DNA of 64,000 bases from Chondrilla cf. caribensis (GCA_964020155.1 OZ026549.1:1-64000); one strand, 5' to 3'. Shown: positions 39,730 through 54,677, counted from the first letter of the stretch. The notes: generated by a model from the sequence alone, not told the origin. A program made the numbers and translations.

Positions 39730-41649
39730 TCATGCCGATAATCTGTACTTTAGACCATTTCTTGGTATTGTTGGCCCATTCTGAGACATTGGGGAGGTAT
39801 CAGCTACAGGTTTGCGATAACTGTGAAAGGAGTGTACGATGATAATATGACCACCATAAACCATTGTGCAATACCTTACCAGCAACTTCTCAACAGTAAA
39901 GAGTTGACAACAACAGTTACAGACGATGTAGCCATCGCCAGACTGGCCATCCACGGCTGGAGGACAATGCAAAACGGCACCAGAAAACCTGCCGCCAGTG
40001 GAATCCCTAAAAAGTTATAGATTGTAGCCCACAAAAAGTTGAGTCTGATCTTAAAAACAGTGCGTTTTGACAGTGTGATAGCCACAACCACATCAAAGAG
40101 GTTATCCTGGGGGGAGGGGGAGGGGGAGAGTAACACGAGTCCTTGATGGGACAAGACATGATTGTGATCACCTTCACAAGAACAATGTCAGCTGCCTCCA
40201 CTGCAACATCAGTACCAGTGCCTATAGCAACACCAATATCAGCTTGAGCAAGAGCTGGAGAGTCATTGATTCCATCCCCAACCTGTTATGTTAAAACGTC
40301 ATTATAGAAATACTGATACAAGAAGTATTATTATCGTTACCATAGCAACTTTCTTCCCACTTCTTTGAAGCTCTTGGACTTTGTTTCGTTTATGGGATGG
40401 CAGGACTTCAGCAAACACCTTGTTGGCTGGTATTCCGACCTGCACAAAACACAATAACAAGTGTCCAGAAAGCCTATATCAGATAGACATGCACACACAA
40501 ACTTCTCTAGCAATAGCTTGAGCTGTGTTGGAGTTGTCCCCGGTCAATAGGACCACTTCTAATGCCATGTCATGCAACTTGGCAACTGCTACAGATGTGT
40601 CCGGTTTGATGGTGTCAGCAATTGCTATCAACCCCACAAGCACATCTGTGAGGTGTTGTGAACACATACAACATCATAATATTATCACATACATAGACTG
40701 AACTCGCACGTTAACAAACACCATTACCTTGGACTGCTACCAGCACCACAGTCCTCCCATCACACTCGTGGCTTGTCATTTCTGAATTGACAACCTCAGG
40801 TATCTGAATATTATTACTTGTCATCCAGGTCCTGTTTCCAATTAGGACACAAAATTTGGATTCCTGGATCAGAGTGGCCTCCAATGGAGATGGTTCAATT
40901 AACGGATTCTCACAATCAACACAGGGAAAGTCCCTCACAGCACTCTCTGGGATTTGATGCTCAAAAGTTGATGAAGAAAACTTTCCACTGATGACAGCTT
41001 TCAGTCCACGCCCAGGAAATGCCTCAAAACTGTCAACCATGCCCATGACCCCCTCACCCAACCACTCTGTGGCAAATTTTGTGACAGCCGACCCCAATGG
41101 ATGTTCACTATTCTCTTCAGCAGTTTTCACCAAAGCTAGGAGTAACCACTTTGGACAAATCTTGTCAGACACCAACTTAACTAAATGAGTCACCTTTGGT
41201 TTGCCGTGTGTTAAAGTCCCAGTTTTATCGAATACAACAGTATTGACCTATGCAATATCATACAATACATGAAGAATCCTGTGTCTGCAGCATAGGGAGG
41301 TGTGTCCACTCACTTTATGAGCAATCTCTAAGGGTTCTCCTCCCTTGATTAGAATCCCATTAGTGGCCCCAACTCCTGTACCCACCATGACAGCAGTGGG
41401 CGTGGCCAGCCCCAGAGCACAGGGACAGGCAATGACAAGAACCGAAATGGCATGTAGGAAGGCATCTTGAAGTGTGAAACAGCTGTTACAGGATTCTATA
41501 CCGTCACCTGTTGCATTGGTCCCATTGGTGGTGGGACAGGAGGTCCAGGATGACTGAGGGATCAACCAGAGAATTGCATCACACAACACGGCTTGCCTTC
41601 AGCTCGTCCACATCCTCACAAAATATAGTTACACCTAAACACACCCACA

Positions 41650-41682
<33 letters not shown>

Positions 41683-44600
41683 CATATTGCTGCTAACCTG
41701 ACGTCCTGTTTCCACGTAAGCGATAATTACGAATAACCAACACATAAACGTCACTAAAGACAAGAGCAAAATTCCTGGGACAAACACTCCTGCAATCCTG
41801 TCAGCTAACAGCTGGATTGGAGCCTAAAGGATTGGGGGGTTACTATGGTTTTCCTGGATAGTAACCATCACCATGGTAACAATTTTACCTTTGACATCTG
41901 TGCTTCCTCCACCAACTTGACAATCTGAGACAACATGGTGTCAGACCCCACATGTGTAGCTTCCATGATGAGGACTCCATTCACGTTAAGGGACCCTCCA
42001 ATCACTGTGTCCCCAGGGGACTTTGACACTGGCATAGACTCGCCGGTAATCACAGATTCATTTGCCATAGACTCTCCCCATAAAACCTTGCCATCAACAG
42101 GAATTTTGTCTCCTGGGATTACCCTCAATTTGTCGCCCTTTGCAACCACATCAATATCAATTGATTCTTCCCTAAAGTAAACAACAACAACAACAGCAGT
42201 TAAATAGTACAAAGGTAGAGTGCACCAGTAACCTACTGCAACACTTCAAAGTTCTCTCCAACTTTGACAAGCTTAGCTTCAGTTGCTTGTAGAGACACAA
42301 GCTTGGCAAGTGCATCTGATGTTTTGTGCTGAGGAAGAGCTGGCAAGAGTTAGGCGTGAACACAAGTGAAGCCGTTGATCAGCTCACCTTTGCAATGTGT
42401 TCAAGCAGCCTTCCTAAGCAGATGAAGAGCAGCAACATTGGAGGAGTCTCGAAAAAGGTCTTGACTTTTGTATCTTCACAATCCATGCTGTGGAGCATCG
42501 TAACAACTGAGACAGTCACCACAACAACAGAATATACATAGGCAATAGTAGTTGCTAAAGCAATTAGCAAGTCCATATTAGGAGAACAGTGCTTCAAGGC
42601 TTTAAAGGAAGATCGATAAAACAGAAATCCACCAAAAACCTACAGCGGCAAAGAAGATCATAAACTGTACACAAATGCACACTAATAATAGGTATGTACT
42701 GTAACTAACACATACACACACTCTCTCACACACACATACACACACACCTGTACAATGGTTGACAGTACAAAGAGCACCGTATTCCTGAGGGAAAGTCCAC
42801 AGATGATGTCCTTATTCAGTTCTTCAATGTTCTCAAAGGAGAAGGCCACAATTACGGTTGGAATACCAAATATGAGAGAAACAGCAAAAGATACTGCCCA
42901 TCTAAAAAGGTGGAGAGTATGGTTGCCAGACAACCACAGGGAACTGAAGAACATCAAGGAACACACTTCTGTATGCTTTTAACGTGTCCAATTGATGGCT
43001 TTGAAGTGGACATCAATTTGGCTGAAAATCCAATATCCTTAAGATCACAGAGAATCACAATGGAGTACACATATGTACATGTACATACACATCAACTGTG
43101 TGTGTGTGGGGGGGGGGGTACCTGGATTGCTCTAATGATGTCTCGCGGTGATACTACATTTGGATCATATTCAAAATGTCCTCTTCTAGTTGCCAAGGCA
43201 ACAGTGGCTGAGTTCACCCCCTTCACCTTTCGAACACTCCTCTCAATATGGTGGACACAAGAGGCACACGTCATGCCACTGATCTGAGTAATACACAGAC
43301 ATACTGCATGTAGAGCTGTACACTCGGGAGGGTTAAGGTTCATCTACTGCACGTAGAACTGTATAGTGATGTACAGATGAACACTTGTACTTACTATCAG
43401 ATCCAAGGTACCTTCTTCAGCTGCTTCATTATCCCTGAGGACAGTGGCTGTGAACCCCAGCTGGGAGATTTGCGAGGCTATAGTATCCGGTTCTGTCAGG
43501 TCTTTGTTGTAGAGGACATTGGCTTTCTCTGAAAGCAGCCCCACTCTGATCTTGTGGATACCTAACAGAAAATGTTTATTGTCTGTCAGTACTCAGTGGA
43601 GGTCATCACCCTCACCACAAACCTCTCTTCTTGCGCATGAACCCCTCAATCTTAGCCACACAAGAAGCACAGGTCATTCCCGTCACCGTGAATTGAGCCT
43701 CAGCTATTTTCTTTGAGGGTGTAATCAACACTCTGCCTTCGTCTGGTAGAGAATCCTACAGAGAAATTCAAATCCTAATTCCAACAAATAAAAGGCTTCA
43801 AAAATGAGGTCACTCACATTGTCACTGTCCTCACTGACAACTGAGGGATGTTTCCTCACTGAATACTTGATCGACAGGATGTCCTCTGAAGTCAGATCCA
43901 ATGCATCCGTAGGTGGGTCACTAGATGGAGAGCACGCCTTTTCCTGATTGATGGGATTCTGAACAGATGCTTCAAAACCAAGATCATTGATGCCATCAAC
44001 TATGCTCTGAGGAGAGACAATCCGGGGGTCAAAGGTCACTGTAGCCATTTTTTCCTCCAGTGACACGACAATTGAGGACACTCCTGTCAGCTCCGAGATG
44101 TTGCTTTGAATGTTGTTGACACACGACACACACACCATTCCATTCACAGAAACGTGAATGGTGGACTTGCCCTCGTTTACCAAGGTGATCAAAGCTTCCA
44201 CGTCAAATCCCATATCGTAGATAGTCGTTTTTATCGTGTCCGCACACACAATGGTTGTATCGTATTCTACATAAGCTTCCTTTCTGCTCAGGGAGACCTT
44301 GATGGCGATGACACCGGACAACTCACCGACCGTCGACTCGATGAGGTTGACGCAGCTGTGGCAGGTCATCCCCTCCACCCGCCACATGGCAATACCCGTG
44401 CTACTGGAGCTCGTAGAGGTTAGGACATAACCGATCTCTTTCTTTCGTAAGGCGCGCGAAACATTTGCCCTGAACTCTCCCTCGTCTTCGCTCATGAAAG
44501 GCTCTACTTCAACAAAAGCGATCTCCTCAGAAGAGTTGGGATAAGGCTTCGCCTCGCACCGGATAACATCGGGTAGATTATAGAGATCTTTGCATAACTC

Positions 44601-44750
44601 TTCATAAAACGAAGGCCCTTTGGGTTCCAAAACGTACACTATCAAAGACATCCTCACCAACGGTGTCTCGACCAGTAGAGAGTAAAGCCGTCCACGTACT
44701 TCCAGGTTATGATCGTCATGTGATGATGGCCTTTTATAAGGCTGACTCAT
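39730..44750 (-). CDS. ATP7: Copper-transporting P1B-type ATPase (ATP7)
   Basis: ATP-driven copper exporter of the Golgi and plasma membrane, animal ATP7A/B group; it loads cuproenzymes and expels excess Cu(I). The N-terminus has four heavy-metal-associated repeats with intact copper sites: GMTCHSC, GMVCVSC, GMTCASC and GMTCASC. A preceding region of about 80 residues looks like a repeat without CxxC. Then come the membrane segments; the actuator loop [11 protein letters not shown]; the copper channel motif [12 protein letters not shown]; the phosphorylation site [10 protein letters not shown] (Asp); the nucleotide-domain SEHPLG; and the hinge [16 protein letters not shown]. After the last membrane helices the tail ends [14 protein letters not shown]... 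and a TGA at 39730-39732. All catalytic motifs are intact across many short exons. The start is 71 bp from the divergent TERF2IP-like gene. Confidence 0.96.
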
Positions 44751-44821
44751 GTTGGGGAGTTTCCCGTTCCGGCGTAGTGCAGCGGCGCGGCTGGCCGTAG
44801 TGCAGTGGTGGAAAGTTGAAA
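44751..44821. promoter_or_regulatory. Bidirectional promoter, ATP7 / TERF2IP-like
   Basis: Only 71 bp separate the two divergent start codons. The stretch is GC-rich with a repeated GTAGTGCAG motif (GGCGTAGTGCAGCGGCGCGG; CCGTAGTGCAGTGG) and no TATA box. The two genes must share regulatory DNA, or their promoters extend into each other's transcribed regions. Confidence 0.6.
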
Positions 44822-45155
44822 ATGGCGCGAAAAGGTAAGCTTCGAATCGACCAGTTCAAATCCAGTAGTCTGAGCAGGGATTATTCCACTTGCAGCCGAT
44901 ATCCCGCAAACACTGGACCTGTCTTCGATCCTATTTACATATGACAGTGGACATCCCATAGCTTTCTACACACCCAGCGCAACTTTGAGAAAAGATCTTT
45001 CTCCACTTGTAAACGTAAGGTTCAGTGTGATGCATGTAAATATCGAATTTCTGCTCAAATGTATTTTTTGTGTAGAGCGGAGGCGGTATCCTGGTAGACA
45101 CGCTGGACTGTGAAGAAGTTAAAGAAATGAATGAACTGAAAAATCCCATTTACAC

Positions 45156-45217
<62 letters not shown>

Positions 45218-45236
45218 TTGTATCTATCTGGACACA

Positions 45237-45272
<36 letters not shown>

Positions 45273-46155
45273 TGTGTACATGCTTGTATGGGTAAGTAAA
45301 AATCACATCATCTCTATGACTTATATCCTTTAGGATTGTGGATGGAAATACATACTTATGTTCAGAGAATGCTCCTAATATTTTGCACGTGGATTACATT
45401 TTTGAATGTGTGGAAATGGGAAAGTTACTCCCCGCAGAAAGCTATAGGATCACTGTTTCATGTGACTTACAACCTGTGTCTTTATCACAAGATAGCGTGG
45501 ACAAACAGCTGCTGCAGCTCTTGGCTGATATGGACAGCCAATCTCCCAGTGACGTGTCAATTACAGACGTGTCCCACAAGGATCACCAAACTAGTGTGGA
45601 GCGAGAGTTAGTTAAACGTGATTTGTTCAAGAATCACAACTCATGCAACAATACAGAGCACAACAAAGGAGGCTCAGATCCATTTGACCCTCTGCTTTGT
45701 GTGGTAGGACATGTCCCATGCTGTAAAGGAAATGTAGATGAGAAGGCCACTCACGATCGAGTCAAAGACACACTACAGGCCTTGCAGGAAAAGCTTATTC
45801 GTTTGTACATTGAAAGAGGTTCGTGCTCTGCCTCATTTGAAGAAAAGTGTAACCTGCTCATGGAATATACAGACTTTTCTTATGAGGAGTGTTGTGATGC
45901 CATGTATGTCATGTCTGGGGACATCAGCAAGGCATTATACCATCTTTTTCACATCCACAGTGAGTGATAGCGTAACTCTGGCTTATGTTGTCTTTTTATG
46001 TGTATTTTTTCTTAGCCACAGGTTGTTGGACGAAGAGCCAGGACGAGATCCTGCTTGCTGGTTTGAAGAACATGTGTGCACAAACTGGAGACCTTGCACC
46101 AATTGACATAGCCAACAGACTCCACTTTCTAGCTCACTGTGTGTTACAGAAGTAA
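44822..46155 (+). CDS. TERF2IP: RAP1-like telomere protein (TERF2-interacting protein 1), short form
   Basis: Five exons (44822-44834, 44896-45014, 45076-45155, 45334-45959, 46016-46155) splice in phase into 325 residues. The N-terminal 115 residues match the RAP1 BRCT layout: ILFTYDSGHPIAFYTPSA, then LSPLVNSGGGILVDTL, then ILHVDYIFECVEMGKLLPAE and SYR. In vertebrate RAP1 the same positions read LF...G..MSFYVRP, L..LI..GGG and IS..YILDCVE...L..EAYR. The C-terminus (SYEECCDAMYVMSGDISKA...; CWTKSQDEILLAG... IANRLHFL) fits the RCT domain that binds TRF2. In between are about 100 residues with no Trp-rich Myb repeat; human and yeast RAP1 have one or two. RAP1 acts in shelterin to restrain recombination at telomeres and also in transcription. 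The family call is by eye but matches at both ends. The donor of intron 3 runs straight into a GT repeat. Head-to-head with ATP7. Confidence 0.8.
45156..45281. repeat. (GT)n microsatellite in TERF2IP-like intron 3
   Basis: GT repeat that begins at the splice donor itself (TACAC/GTATGTGTGTG) and continues, with an interruption, for about 120 bp of the 178-bp intron. Confidence 0.93.
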
Positions 46156-46293
46156 CTTGTGTTGTTACTGTAGTAGTGATTGTGCCCTGGCTTGGATTGC
46201 CTTTGCAATATTATTGTAATGCATTATTACCATCCAGTGTACTTTTCAGAACTGTCATCAAATCTAATACAACCATTCAATTAACATGGTTCA

Positions 46294-47938
46294 TTACAAT
46301 CCTCTTTTAGCATCGATTTTCTGCTGCTTTTCTTTTTTTCTTCTCATTTCTTCAAGAAGAGCTCTTCTTCTCTGACTCTTCACCTGAGGGTTCAATCTCA
46401 ACATCACATTCAAATTCTTCAAAGGATTTTTCTTCTGTCCTCGTCGACGACCAGGAGTTCTGCATAGAAGACAAGATGTCGATAAGTGACAGGAATCAAG
46501 GACATGCTACTGGTATCCTCACTTGGTAGGCCGCACAACACGCTGAACCTCATCAGAGTTGATTATACGACTAAGATCTGTATTGGTCATCTTTGAACGG
46601 GGAAGTCTACAGAATTCCCGTAAAATAGTGATCAGATGAAATTTACATAGAAAAAAACTGTTCAGCTGTTGGCAGTCGCTCAATGTACTTACTTGTAACC
46701 AGACTTCACAGTGGAGACTTTGCGGAATGTTCCAAAAATGTCATCCAGAGATTCAAATGCTGACTGAGTCCAAATACAGAATCGCCCCAGGTGACCACCA
46801 GGAGCAAGTTGGAGTAGGTTCAGTCGGTCCACACACACCAGATCAACACCAGGAATGTTCCTGAAAGCTCTTGTTATACCATTGTCAGTCTTGTACACCA
46901 CCAAAGGACCTTTCCTCATTGTGAAACGACGATTACGCATTTTACCTTTACCAGCACGAAGCTTACGCGAGTCTACAGTAAGAGCAAACACACCAGAATA
47001 ATCACACCAACTACAGAACAGGGAATTATCCAATTCATACCTTTGACTTTGTCAATGTCTGCATATGCTCCCACAGCCTTAAGAACAGCAACTGCTTCTT
47101 TGGTCTTGTTTATCTTCTCCAAGTTGGAGGTCACCACGAGAGGTACCTCCTGGATCCTCTCAATCCTGTGACCTCGCGCCATGACCAGTGATGGGAGAGA
47201 ACTGGCTGCTAAGGCAGAAACAGTTGCATAGCGACGCTGGTTCTTGTTGATCCTGCGATGCCAACGACGCCAAACTTTGGTAGGAGCAAACATGCGACCA
47301 CCTCGGCACATCTTACTCAGAGTCAGGACACAACGCACACAAACACATACCCACTAGCACGCCTGCCCCATTTGATGCACCATACTCACCCTCACATTGC
47401 TCATTAGCTGACAATACAATGTGAATCACAAAGAGTATGTGCTTTGTACAGAAGAACTCATGCTGAACGCAATAGAATTAGAAGTGCTTGGGTCTACGGT
47501 TAGAAGTGGTGGATACATTCCCAAAGGCTCCCTGACCAGAACGGTGAGTGCCTCCTCCTCTCACACGAGGTATCCTAGCAACAGCTCTGCCGGTTCCCCA
47601 AGATTCTGCACTGGTTTGATGCCCTGCTTTGGTCGAAACGGCATACGGTTGGCGCTTGTTTTTTGCCATGTTTGTATGAACAAAGTTTACTACATCAGGA
47701 CGAATAGGTGCCCGGAACACAGCGGGTAGCGTCACATTACCACCGTATTCTCCTTGAGGATCGAATATACTGACTAAAGGTCTGGAAGACTGGGGGACAA
47801 AAAGATTATTTAGCTAATTTACAGGAGTCAAGTTGAATGCACATTCACGAGAACATAATTAGGTGAATTACATGAAGGATGCCAAAAAAGGTTCAATAGA
47901 TCAATTCTGCTCTACCTAAAACCCGTTTTACCTACCAT
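46294..47938 (-). CDS. RPL4: 60S ribosomal protein L4 (uL4)
   Basis: Large-subunit ribosomal protein; its long loop lines the peptide exit tunnel. The start codon sits alone in exon 1 (ATG/GTAGGT), as often seen in ribosomal protein genes. The next exon reads [16 protein letters not shown], followed by family landmarks [128 protein letters not shown] and [19 protein letters not shown] basic tail ends RRKKKQQ-type sequence and DAKRGL before TAA at 46294. Full length, no defects seen. I looked for intronic C/D-box snoRNAs, which vertebrate RPL4 carries, and could not identify one. Divergent from COMMD6-like with 227 bp between ATGs. Confidence 0.97.
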
Positions 47939-48165
47939 AGTGTCTTAGGAGATGGCGATCCAAAGGATTGAAAACAGCACGTGTTTGTCTTAAATGGCCT
48001 CCAGAAGGACAAAACTAGTCTTGTTGTTGAAAACCCATTTGCGAAAGTGGGTCTGGAAACGAGACCAGGACAAACAGGACCGATGAATTATTACACAATA
48101 CTTCGTGCGCTTACAATATAAATTGTGCTATGCTACAATAGAATACTGTGGGCGTAACAAATAAA

Positions 48166-48405
48166 ATGGTGTTCCTTTCCAACCTCCCTCTGGGATTTGC
48201 TGAAGCTGTTAGTGGTTGTAATTCTCTCCCGGATAGTTTACTAGCAGAAATGGTTAGTTTGCCACTTCTCTTCAATGTTATATGCAGTTTTAATCTTGCT
48301 TCATTTTCTCTGCACCAATTAGTGTCAGGATGTGATGGCCTATCTTCAGTCAGAATCGGGTTTTATCTGCACTGATCATTATGATATGGTGAGCTATTTA
48401 TGTGT

Positions 48406-48466
<61 letters not shown>

Positions 48467-49185
48467 TGTGATTAAATGTTTTAACCACTCACTCAGGTCA
48501 TTTCCTCGTCCTGTTGCGGAGATAAACCACTTGCCCAAGACTGTATAAATGTGCTTAGTTTTATTTTCAGGTGAGTTAACTGTATGCTGTATGGTTTGTG
48601 TGAGTATACGTCTTCAGGTCTGTCAGTGGTGGTCTCCACAGGTCAGCAGCTGAGGCAGACCTCTCGAGTGATGCGTTCCTCTCCGAATTGAAGAGGACAA
48701 TGCAGTGGAAACAGCAATCCCTGGCTGCTCTGTACCATGTCTGGAAGGCAGATGGACAAGCATTGATAGGGAAAATGAAGGACAACTGCCTCAATGTTGG
48801 ACAGGTACTTCACTTTGTTGGTCATGGATGGATCGTGTTCGTCCAGAAATTGTATCAAAGGCAATTATATTGAATGTGTTTTCTGCTGCCATTACTTTGT
48901 AGCTGGTGGGAATGGAATGGAAAATGGGTGTATCCATGAGCTCTAGTTACTGTAAGTCCCTGGGAAATCCCCATGTAACATTGCTCCTAAATATATCATC
49001 CGACAATGGTCAGACAAAGTATCATTCGATGGAAATGTCTGTAGCTCAGTTCCAGGTAATGCTGTGTGTATTGAGAGTACAAGACAAAACTCATATTTTA
49101 TAGTCTGTATTTTCATGTATTTCATCTGTAGAACTTTGCTCAACAGTTGCGGGAGATGTCAGCCATTTTAGAAACATCTTCATGA
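48166..49185 (+). CDS. COMMD6: COMM domain-containing protein (COMMD6-like)
   Basis: COMMD proteins assemble into the Commander complex with CCDC22/CCDC93 and the retriever for endosomal recycling of membrane proteins. Six exons give about 200 residues: an N-terminal helical domain (MVFLSNLPLGFAEAVSGCNS...) and a C-terminal COMM domain with the hallmark LVGMEWKMGVSMSSSYCKSL, then NPHVTLLLNISSDNGQTKYH, MEMSVAQFQNFAQQLREMSA and ILETSS before TGA. The ending resembles COMMD6 of animals that keep the N-terminal domain; COMMD7 is the next best fit. The COMM family call is firm, the paralogue less so. The stop lies 54 bp from that of convergent SLC10A7. Confidence 0.82.
48406..48470. repeat. (GT)n microsatellite in COMMD6-like intron
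   Basis: About 65 bp of GT repeat starting shortly after the second splice donor. Confidence 0.93.
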
Positions 49186-49239
49186 ATATCATTGACAACT
49201 TATTGATGTATTATTTTTCAATGCATGAACAAATATGGG

Positions 49240-51296
<2,057 letters not shown>

Positions 51297-51388
51297 CTTA
51301 TTTTTGAAGTGCAGTAGAAGTATCAGTGTTTAGAGCAATGCCGTCATAAACCCTAGATATCATCTACTCGCCATTTTTGGCTTTAAAA

Positions 51389-51712
51389 ATGGCTGAAGGT
51401 AAGATTCGAAAGTGGTTCGAAAGGATCGGCTGGAAAAGTACGACTAGGACGTGGCTCAGTGACGGCAAAGAGCACAGTGACATTTCACATGAAGTAGAGA
51501 AAAAGAAATTGTTATTCGACCCGACAGTCGTCAAAGCTTTCCTAGCTGGTGTGGTAATATCTCATCTGAGCAAGAACTTAGTGGTCGGACTCTTAGCGGG
51601 AACACTATCGGGGATTTTTGTACAACAGAATATTTCCGGTGTACCTAACGTGACTGAGTCGTGGAAAGAGTTCTTAAAAAGATTTGAAGATACAAGATCC
51701 AAAAAGAAATGA
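51389..51712 (+). CDS. Unrecognised 107-residue membrane-type protein
   Basis: Single-exon ORF starting MAEGKIRKWFERIGWK. Residues 1-45 are charged. A hydrophobic stretch at about 50-82 (AFLAGVVISHLSKN then LVVGLLAGTLSGIFVQQ) carries small-residue GxxxG-type spacing and could form one bent membrane segment or a short hairpin. The tail is again charged and ends RSKKK, which resembles a dibasic ER-retention or tail-anchor flank. The ATG at 51389 is preceded by TTTAAAA and lies 92 bp from the divergent SLC10A7 start, which supports a shared promoter and a real gene. An alternative in-frame start 12 bp upstream would not change the picture. I recognise no family. Confidence 0.6.
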   Translation: MAEGKIRKWFERIGWKSTTRTWLSDGKEHSDISHEVEKKKLLFDPTVVKAFLAGVVISHLSKNLVVGLLAGTLSGIFVQQNISGVPNVTESWKEFLKRFEDTRSKKK

Positions 51713-51784
51713 CTTATTAATGTGTGTTTCTAACATTAATTTTCTCAAAACAACATCAGATGTGTGTATACGTGTACATGTGTG

Positions 51785-51796
51785 TGTGTGTACGTG

Positions 51797-51850
<54 letters not shown>
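51785..51850. repeat. (GT)n microsatellite downstream of the 107-aa gene
   Basis: GT repeat flanked by GTACATGTGTG motifs, in the 3' flank. The rest of the stretch to 52640 shows no gene-like sequence; it may hold the 3' ends of both neighbouring transcripts. Confidence 0.9.
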
Positions 51851-52647
51851 CATGCATGCGTGTGTGTTGGGTTTATGTGATGTGGAGGTGGTTGTAGACT
51901 TGCACATTGCAACATGTGAATGAGAATGCAATAAGAATTCTATTATTCCATTTGCGTTGGTTGGTGTTTCTAGAATGTCTGGTTCCTTGGCATGATCTCA
52001 GTTTTGCTGGTGCTACATTCCTGGCCCAGACACTCTGTCACCTTCACAGATTGGATGTGGTAGACCTTTCCGCTCTGCAGCTCTTGTTGATATCATACAT
52101 AATATGTAGCCTTTTGATATTTATTGGTTTATTTTTAAGTATACAAACCAAAAAATCCTCTTGTAATTAGTCAATTAGATAAGATTTCATGGAAAGCACT
52201 TGGTGCTGTGGTAGAGCCCCAGTATTTCCAATCTACCAACCTTCTAACCTGCAACAACCATCCACACCACACATCTCATGAAGTCTTTATGGTGAGGGTG
52301 ACCCAACGCATACGACTGCATCACTAATTTCACATCTCAATAGTTCAATCATCTCACAATTTGCCATAACTGTATATCATAATAAATCAAATTATAATTG
52401 GTGAGCTAATAATAACAATACAGCATGCGTAGCAAGTGATAGTACTCTATAATTCACAATGTAAAAAGTCATTGAATTCAAAAAAATAGAATCTACAACA
52501 AAATAATCTGATATTCTAATAATTGGGACCAATTTGCTGCTGATTAATGAGACTTGTGGAGCTACCAGCCCTAGAGGATGCAATAGAACCATGTCACAGT
52601 CACCAGCCCAAGGAAAAGGACCTGAATCATACCTTGTAAATAGTTCA

Positions 52648-54618
52648 TTATGAAGAGCCTTCTTCTGTAGCTGGTTCCTCCTTGGGTGGTTCCTCTTTGG
52701 GTGTTTCCTCCTTGGGTGGTTCTTCCTTGGGTGGTTCCTCTTTGGGTTCTTCCTCCTTGGGCGGTTCCTCCTTGGGTGGTTCTTCCTCCTTGGGTGGTTC
52801 CTCCTTGGGCGGTTCCTCCTTGGGTGGTTCTTCCTCCTTGGGTGGTTCTTCCTCCTTGGGCGGTTCCTCCTTGGGCGGTTCCTCCTTGGGCGGTTCCTCC
52901 TTGGGTGGTTCTTCCTCCTTGGGTGGTTCTTCCTCCTTGGGCGGTTCCTCCTTGGGCGGTTCCTCTTTGGGTGGTTCCTCTACTTTGGGTGGCTCCTCCT
53001 CCTTGGGTGGTCCATCTTCCTTTGGAGGATCTTCTTTGGGTGTGTCTTCCTGCTTAGGCTCAGCTAGATAATGGACGATTGGGTCACAAAACCATCCCAT
53101 CAGTCTAGACCACACAATAGTGCATACTTTGGTCTTCCTTAGTGACCTGAGCCTCTTGTGTCTGAGGCTCTTGTGACTGAGCAGTGGCACCTTCACCACC
53201 CTCCTGCCCCTCCTGCTGCTGCTCCTGTTCTTTTTGTTTTTCAGCTTCTTCGGCTTTCTTCAACAGAGCAGCATATTTGGGCTGTATTTCTTTATCTTTA
53301 TCACAATACTACAAAAGCAAATAGGTAAAAATTAACTGAAATATAACATGCACACACATACACATCATCACACACACAAAACACAACACACACACACACA
53401 TACACACAGTTCTCTGCGTTCAAGGTACCTAAGTAATAAACATTCCTTACCTTGTTCTGGGCTTCCTTAATCTTCTCTAACCAAGTCCTACAACATGAGG
53501 TCATCAACATGATGAAAGACAACACCTTCATGCAAGGTCTGGTGTAAGTATGGATACAGAAAGGTCACTAACTCTTTCTCTTCTGCAGTATGAGCAACAA
53601 AGTAATAGATCTTCCCCGGCGTGCCTACTACAAAGCATCGCTCAACCTCAGGTACAGGCCAACTGGACCCGACTCCTGGAAACCTCTGTCTGGCGTCTGC
53701 GATGGTGGACACAAGACAATACCCTTCCTGCTTCCTCGGGCCTTCGGGTGGCGGCTGCTGCTTGAACCACCTCAGGTACTGTCCCTCCCCCTCTAGAGAC
53801 AACCAGGAGCTCACCCAGCGACCTAAAACCTCGGCTAATTGTAGAGAAGGACACTGTATGAGACTACCAGTCATGCTACTTGAGTACAACTGAATGCAAC
53901 TCATGCTGGTGAAGATAAGGAGAGTGGAACACATTAAGTACATTAACGTCAGTTGATATGTAGACACCACATAGAGAGGCAACAGTAGTTCAAAGGCAGA
54001 GGCCCTACATTAACAGCAACTATTAAACTATTTTCAGCATCTGTGGTCAGAAAGGAATGGACAACAAAAGCAACACAGAACACACCAAAACAACAAACTG
54101 GACATAATGCTTGCGTGTTTGCACATGTATTAGTGTGTGTGGTCTACATGTGTGTGCATCTGAGTGTGTGTATACGTCTCTCTCTCTCTCTCACTGTGTG
54201 TGTGTGTGTGTGTGTGCATGTGTGTGTGTGTGTAATAATTTGAGATTGGGCTAGAGCACCAGCAAATTCATTCCAGCTCTTGTCTGACTTCAGGAGCAGA
54301 CGGGGACAGGTCAGCTAGTGATGTAAGAGAGTAACCCCATACTCAGCAATGTGTGGAGGCAGTAGGTGACCTCAAAGAACCACAAATATCCATAAAAGAA
54401 TCCACAGCTACAGCCAGACCAGACCCACCATAACAGTCCAGGGCTAAAAATAACTTACAACACGTAAACCACGCCCATTGACCGAATAAGGACTTGTACG
54501 AAAGGCACCCTAGCCATGAATATTGTTAGTTATTACAAGAATGCTAAGGCTTACAGCAACTTAACATCAAAGGTTACCTTCTGACAGTGCTGGTCTGTAT
54601 TAACACACACACACACAC

Positions 54619-54677
<59 letters not shown>

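Noticed and set aside
46294..47938. snoRNA genes in RPL4 introns
   Set aside because: Vertebrate RPL4 introns host C/D snoRNAs, but no convincing paired C box (RTGATGA) and D box (CTGA) could be found here by eye.
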